From positions 1 through 9,795 of the forward strand of contig JALQSY010000055.1 of assembly GCA_023264215.1 (NCBI GenBank): DNA of 9,795 bases. The letters are read 5' to 3'. Positions 6,431 to 9,795 of this stretch are shown here, in pieces; position 1 is the stretch's first letter; each line of letters begins with the position of its first letter. The translations under genes and the position numbers were made by a program. The notes beneath the pieces are model-generated. The model worked only from the letters and a program-made list of their open reading frames with translations, did not search any database and was not told the DNA's origin. Source of the stretch: Candidatus Nanopelagicales bacterium. GTDB lineage: Bacteria; Actinomycetota; Actinomycetes; S36-B12.

Positions 6431-8331
6431 GTCTCTGCCGCGAGGTCCGGCAGCGGCGCCGAGCACATCTCGGTCACCCGCCGGGCGATCCCCTGCGCGC
6501 TCAGCCCGACGTGACCGAGGAGCGCCGACCGACTCGCATGGTCGGGGAAGATGGCGGGGAAGCCGAAGGTCGCGACCGGCGTAGCGACGTTCATATCCTC
6601 GAACAGCGCCGCCACAGCCGACCCGATGCCGCCAGCGCGGCTGTTGTCCTCCAGCACCACCACGCGATCGGCGTCAGCGGCGAAGGCGGCGAGTTCGGTC
6701 GGCACGGGCAGCACCCAACGCGGATCGACGACCGTGGATGCGATCCCCTGCGCCGCGAGCGCATCGGCGACCTCCAGCCCCAGGCCCGCGAAGGCACCCA
6801 CGGCGACGATGAGGATGTCGGACTCCTCGTCCTGCCGCAGCACGTCGACTCCGCCGATTCGCCGCAACGCGGGGATGTCGTCGGCCACGGCTCCCTTGGG
6901 GAACCTCACCACCGTCGGCCCGTCGGTCACCGCGATCGCCTCGCGCAGTTCCTCGCGCAGGCGCGCCGCATCGCGCGGCGCGGCCATCCGCAACCCGGGA
7001 ACCACACCGAGCAGGGACATGTCCCACACGCCGTTGTGGCTCGGACCATCGTCGCCGGTCACCCCGGCCCTGTCGAGCACGAAGGTGACCCCGGCCCGGT
7101 GCAGGGCGCAGTCGAGGAGCACCTGGTCGAAGGCACGGTTGAGGAACGTCGCGTAGACAGCGACGACAGGATGCAGGCCCGCGTAGGCCATGCCCGCGGC
7201 GCTGGTCACCGCGTGCTGCTCGGCGATCCCCACGTCGAATATCCGATCGGGGAAGCGCGACGCGAAGCGATCCAGGCCGGTGGGGCCGAGCATCGCGGCC
7301 GTGATCGCCACGACACTCGCGTCCATCTCCCCGATGCCCACCAGCTCGTCGGCGAACACCGACGTCCACGTGGGTCCTCCCGAGGTCAGCGGCTGCCCCG
7401 TCTCCGGATCGATGACTCCGATGCCGTGGAAGCGGTCGGCCTCGTCCTGCTCGGCGGGGGCGTAGCCGCGGCCCTTCTGCGTGATGACGTGCACGACGAC
7501 CGGCCCGGCAAAGGCACGCGCGCGGCGAAGGGCATGCTCGACGGCGAGCGTGTCGTGGCCATCGATCGGACCGACGTACTTCAGGCCGAGGTCCTCGAAC
7601 ATCCCCTGGGGGGCGACGATGTCCTTCAGGCCCTTCTTCATCCCGTGGAGCGCCTCGTAGACGGGTGCGCCCACGACCGGCGTGCGCTGCAGGGTGCGCC
7701 GCCCCCATTGCAGGAAGCGCTCATAGCCCTGGGTGGTCCGCAACGTGGCCAGGTGATGGGCGAGACCGCCGATGGTCGGCGAGTAGGAGCGCTCGTTGTC
7801 GTTGACCACGATGATGACCGGGCGGTTCGATGCCGCGATGTTGTTGAGCGCTTCCCAGGCCATGCCGCCCGTCAGGGAGCCGTCGCCGACGACGGCGACC
7901 ACGTGGCGCGGATGCGATCCCGAGAACTCCCCGCGCAGCTCGAACCCCTTGGCGATCCCATCGGCGTAGGACAGCGCCGTCGAGGCGTGGGAGTTCTCGA
8001 TGACATCGTGGACGGATTCGGCCCGCGACGGGTATCCGGAGAGCCCACCCTCCTTGCGCAGCCGCTCGAACCCGGCCAGGCGACCCGTGAGCATCTTGTG
8101 CACGTAGGCCTGGTGCCCGGTGTCCCACAGGATCACGTCGTGAGGGGAGTCGAACGTGCGATGCAGGGCCATCGTCACCTCGACCACCCCGAGGTTGGGC
8201 CCGAGGTGGCCGCCGGTGGCGGACACCCGGGTCACGAGGAAGTCGCGGATCTCCTCGGCCAGCGCGGGGAGCTGGTCATCCGGGACACTGCGCAGGTCGT
8301 CGGCCGATGCGATGCCTTGGAGCAGCCCCAC
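6421..8331 (-). CDS. dxs: 1-deoxy-D-xylulose-5-phosphate synthase
   Basis: A 636-residue thiamine diphosphate enzyme that joins pyruvate and glyceraldehyde 3-phosphate to make DXP, the first step of the MEP isoprenoid pathway and also a source for thiamine and pyridoxal in some bacteria. Visible from the GTG at 8331: [12 protein letters not shown] with H42, TGHQAY with H73, the thiamine motif GDG (149-151) to NDN (177-179), DVGIAEQH with catalytic E371, [11 protein letters not shown] with R399, and [13 protein letters not shown] ending at H432. Length is normal. The frame is open to 8403, but the family's N-terminus starts at GLLxxI, directly after the GTG, and GGGAGG (with core GGAGG) lies about ten bases upstream. 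It appears to have its own promoter (TACACT, 8382-8377) with a leader of about 40 bases. Confidence 0.97.
   Translation of the reverse strand: MGLLQGIASADDLRSVPDDQLPALAEEIRDFLVTRVSATGGHLGPNLGVVEVTMALHRTFDSPHDVILWDTGHQAYVHKMLTGRLAGFERLRKEGGLSGYPSRAESVHDVIENSHASTALSYADGIAKGFELRGEFSGSHPRHVVAVVGDGSLTGGMAWEALNNIAASNRPVIIVVNDNERSYSPTIGGLAHHLATLRTTQGYERFLQWGRRTLQRTPVVGAPVYEALHGMKKGLKDIVAPQGMFEDLGLKYVGPIDGHDTLAVEHALRRARAFAGPVVVHVITQKGRGYAPAEQDEADRFHGIGVIDPETGQPLTSGGPTWTSVFADELVGIGEMDASVVAITAAMLGPTGLDRFASRFPDRIFDVGIAEQHAVTSAAGMAYAGLHPVVAVYATFLNRAFDQVLLDCALHRAGVTFVLDRAGVTGDDGPSHNGVWDMSLLGVVPGLRMAAPRDAARLREELREAIAVTDGPTVVRFPKGAVADDIPALRRIGGVDVLRQDEESDILIVAVGAFAGLGLEVADALAAQGIASTVVDPRWVLPVPTELAAFAADADRVVVLEDNSRAGGIGSAVAALFEDMNVATPVATFGFPAIFPDHASRSALLGHVGLSAQGIARRVTEMCSAPLPDLAAETGP
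6435..6453. repeat. Six-pair inverted repeat inside the 3' end of dxs
   Basis: CTGCCG (6435-6440) and CGGCAG (6448-6453) pair around a seven-base centre, just inside the dxs coding end and 11 bases after the RNase D stop. Together with the hairpin at 6417-6430 it could slow RNA polymerase leaving RNase D. No T-run follows, and such pairs arise by chance in GC-rich coding DNA. Confidence 0.3.
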
Positions 8332-8341
8332 GGCGCACGTG

Positions 8342-8347
8342 CCTCCC
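8342..8347 (-). promoter_or_regulatory. Ribosome binding site for dxs
   Basis: Minus-strand GGGAGG ten bases before the GTG at 8331. The spacing is at the long end, but it is the only good match near the start that agrees with the Dxs family N-terminus, and it argues against the longer frame starting at 8403. Confidence 0.6.
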
Positions 8348-8376
8348 GCCTCGGCGCCCCGATGGCGCGTCGGACC

Positions 8377-8382
8377 AGTGTA
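8377..8382 (-). promoter_or_regulatory. Putative -10 element of dxs
   Basis: Minus-strand TACACT fits TANNNT and is placed to start a transcript near 8370, giving a leader of about 40 bases before the GTG. No start codon lies six bases downstream, so this would be a leadered transcript, in keeping with the visible ribosome binding site. No good -35 match was found. Confidence 0.4.
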
Positions 8383-8383
8383 G

Positions 8384-8395
8384 GCCCCGCGGGGC
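8384..8395. repeat. Perfect 12-base palindrome next to the dxs -10 element
   Basis: GCCCCGCGGGGC reads the same on both strands and ends one base before the TACACT hexamer, so it would fill most of the spacer between -10 and -35. With no loop it is a poor hairpin; a dimeric repressor or activator site is possible. A chance palindrome in GC-rich DNA cannot be excluded. Confidence 0.35.
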
Positions 8396-8406
8396 ACCCC
8401 CACACG

Positions 8407-8760
8407 TCAGAGCCGCTGGCCCCAGCGCCTCCCGCCAAGCGCATCGGCCACCAGCTGGGCCTCGCGATACCAGCCCTGCAGGATCGCAGCCTCGGCCTCG
8501 ATGTCCGCGAGCACCGCGTCGACGTCGGCGCCGGTGTCGCCCAGGGCTGTGCGCGCACGCGAGTAGGCGGTGCGCGCCCCGTCGAGGCGCCCCTGCAGGT
8601 CGCTGAGCACTCGGAAGGCCAGCGCCGCGGGATGACGGGCCCAGGCGGATCCGGGATCGCGTGGCATCGAGCCGATGTCCCACAGCCAGCGCTGCGCCGA
8701 GTCGACGAACTCGGCATCGTCCGGGTCGCGCACCGCGGCCGGCCATCCCGGCGGCTTCAT
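8407..8760 (-). CDS. Uncharacterised 117-residue protein between acn and dxs
   Basis: A small soluble protein starting at ATG 8760, one base after the aconitase stop (TGACATG), so translation is probably coupled. The N-terminal third is rich in P, W and D (KPPGWPAAVRDPDDAEFVDS, residues 2-21; RWLWDIG, 24-30; ARHPAALAFR, 41-50) and the rest is a likely helical stretch with charged, alanine-rich repeats (about 52-110) such as DLQGRLDGARTAYSRARTAL and DVDAVLADIEAEAAIL. No signal peptide, membrane segment or catalytic motif is seen. I have a vague memory of similar short proteins encoded next to aconitase in other Micrococcales, with no function assigned. Codon use matches its neighbours. The frame is open to 8982, but that part lies fully over aconitase and is shadow. 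Confidence 0.8.
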   Translation of the reverse strand: MKPPGWPAAVRDPDDAEFVDSAQRWLWDIGSMPRDPGSAWARHPAALAFRVLSDLQGRLDGARTAYSRARTALGDTGADVDAVLADIEAEAAILQGWYREAQLVADALGGRRWGQRL

Positions 8761-8761
8761 G

Positions 8762-9795
8762 TCACACGAGGGAGCGCAGGACGAACTGGAGGATGCCGCC
8801 GTGGCGGTAGTACTCGGCCTCGCCCGGGGTGTCCACGCGCACGCGCGCACTGAACTCCACGGTGCGTCCGTCCGCGGCGACAGCCTCCACGTCGACCTCG
8901 CTCGGGACGCGGCCGTCGTTGAATTCCGAGATGCCCCGGATCGTGAAGACCTCGTCGCCTTGAAGGCCGAGCGAATCGGCACTCATGCCCTCGGGGAACT
9001 GCAGCGGCAGCACGCCCATCCCGATCAGGTTGGAACGGTGAATGCGCTCATACGACTGGGCGATGACCGCCCTGACGCCGAGCAGAGCCGTCCCCTTGGC
9101 GGCCCAGTCCCGACTTGAGCCTGACCCGTACTCCTTGCCCGCCAGGATCACCAGCGGGGTGTGATGGCGGGCGTACGCCATGGCCGCGTCGTAGACGGGC
9201 ACGGTCTGGTCGTCCGGGGTCGTGAAGTCCACCGTGTAGCCGCCCTCGACGTCGTGCAGCATGAGATTGCGCAGGCGGATGTTGGCGAATGTCCCGCGGA
9301 TCATCACCTCGTGATTGCCGCGGCGCGAGCCGTAGGAGTTGAAGTCGGCGCGAGCAACCCCATGCTCCTCCAGGTAGCGCCCGGCAGGGCTGTCCGCCTT
9401 GATGCTCCCGGCCGGAGAGATGTGGTCCGTGGTCACCGAGTCGCCGAGCTTGAGCAGGACCCGCGCGCCGGTGATGTCGTGCACCGGCGCGGGCACCGCC
9501 GGCATGCCGTCGAAGTACGGCGCCTTGCGCACGTAGGTGCTGTCCGGATCCCAGGCGAAGCGGTCACCTGTCGGGGTGGGCAGGCCGCGCCAGCGCTCGT
9601 CGCCCCGGAACACATCGGCATACCGGGCGGCGAACATCTCCTCGTCGATGCAGGAGTCGATCACATCCTGGATCTCGTGCGCATTCGGCCAGATGTCGGC
9701 GAGGAACACCGGCTGCCCCTCGGTATCGAGGCCGAGCGGCTCGGTCGCGAAGTCGATGTCCATGGTGCCGGCGATGGCGTAGGCGACGACCAGGG
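8762..9795 (-). CDS. acn: Aconitate hydratase, C-terminal part (cut by window edge)
   Basis: The last 343 codons of an AcnA/IRP-type aconitase, which interconverts citrate and isocitrate in the TCA cycle. The frame is open to the right edge and reads [21 protein letters not shown] across 9763, so that ATG is internal and not the start. Numbering from this internal [18 protein letters not shown] (42-58), the PTPTG and [10 protein letters not shown] segment, [16 protein letters not shown] (107-122), [19 protein letters not shown] (141-159), the active-site loop [10 protein letters not shown] (211-220) and [14 protein letters not shown] (237-250). This is domain 4 and its linker; the three cluster cysteines lie upstream, outside the window. 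The visible segments are intact. It is followed after one base by the 117-residue gene and then, past a separate promoter, by dxs. Confidence 0.97.
   Translation of the reverse strand, partial: LVVAYAIAGTMDIDFATEPLGLDTEGQPVFLADIWPNAHEIQDVIDSCIDEEMFAARYADVFRGDERWRGLPTPTGDRFAWDPDSTYVRKAPYFDGMPAVPAPVHDITGARVLLKLGDSVTTDHISPAGSIKADSPAGRYLEEHGVARADFNSYGSRRGNHEVMIRGTFANIRLRNLMLHDVEGGYTVDFTTPDDQTVPVYDAAMAYARHHTPLVILAGKEYGSGSSRDWAAKGTALLGVRAVIAQSYERIHRSNLIGMGVLPLQFPEGMSADSLGLQGDEVFTIRGISEFNDGRVPSEVDVEAVAADGRTVEFSARVRVDTPGEAEYYRHGGILQFVLRSLV

Noticed and set aside
4712..6466. Open frame of 584 codons on the minus strand
   Set aside because: Antisense to DUF3000 and RNase D, low-complexity arginine/glycine-rich, no recognisable domain, no start signal.
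8332..8403. Upstream start for Dxs (24 more residues)
   Set aside because: The extra residues do not fit the Dxs N-terminus and would cover the probable promoter; the GTG at 8331 has a ribosome binding site and precedes GLLxxI.
5524..8853. Very long open frame of 1109 codons on the plus strand
   Set aside because: It lies out of frame over RNase D and antisense to all of dxs and part of the next genes. Its composition is dominated by R, A, G, P, as expected for shadow frames in very GC-rich DNA, and both overlapped genes have full sets of catalytic motifs.
1..9795. CRISPR array, insertion sequence, tRNA, defence or toxin-antitoxin genes
   Set aside because: No regularly spaced repeats, transposase-like proteins, tRNA-like folds or defence domains were seen on either strand.

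Overview
The window is very GC rich. Its gene content points to an actinobacterium, probably of the Micrococcales/Cellulomonas-like part of the phylum. The strongest markers are a DUF3000 protein followed directly by a three-motif DEDDy RNase D/HRDC protein, with dxs and an AcnA-type aconitase next to them; to my knowledge this is a conserved actinobacterial neighbourhood. There is no sign of a mobile element, CRISPR array, rRNA or tRNA. Coding is very dense: no gap longer than about 75 bases was found.

Layout. (1) Bases 1-254, minus strand: the start of a probable DsbB-like membrane protein, preceded by a tiny membrane protein of DUF5993 type. (2) Bases 330-3486, plus strand: three tightly coupled genes, two Gfo/Idh/MocA NAD(P)-dependent oxidoreductases and one crotonase-fold enzyme, each overlapping the next by ATGA. 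The substrate is unknown. (3) 3483-4019, minus: a DUF4916 Nudix-like protein with a degenerate Nudix box. (4) 4077-4535, plus: methionine sulfoxide reductase B. (5) 4602-6424, plus: DUF3000 and RNase D, coupled by a GTGA overlap. (6) 6421-8331, minus: Dxs, first enzyme of the MEP isoprenoid pathway. (7) 8407-8760, minus: a 117-residue protein I do not recognise by function. (8) 8762-9795, minus: the C-terminal part of aconitase, cut by the window edge.

Two patterns run across genes. First, four start codons on both strands (254 minus, 330, 4077 and 4602 plus) each follow a TANNNT hexamer with exactly six bases between, the geometry expected when transcription starts at or next to the start codon (leaderless mRNA). 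Genes that lack this pattern either have a visible Shine-Dalgarno (DUF4916, dxs, DsbB-like) or are coupled to the gene before. Second, both convergent gene pairs end in a shared CTAG, which reads as a TAG stop on each strand, at the centre of a short inverted repeat.

Most of the window is core housekeeping (TCA cycle, isoprenoid precursor synthesis, RNA processing, oxidative repair). The least explained parts are the oxidoreductase/crotonase operon with its 120-residue N-terminal extension, the DUF4916 protein, DUF3000, and the 117-residue protein. I found no convincing new defence or mobile system.
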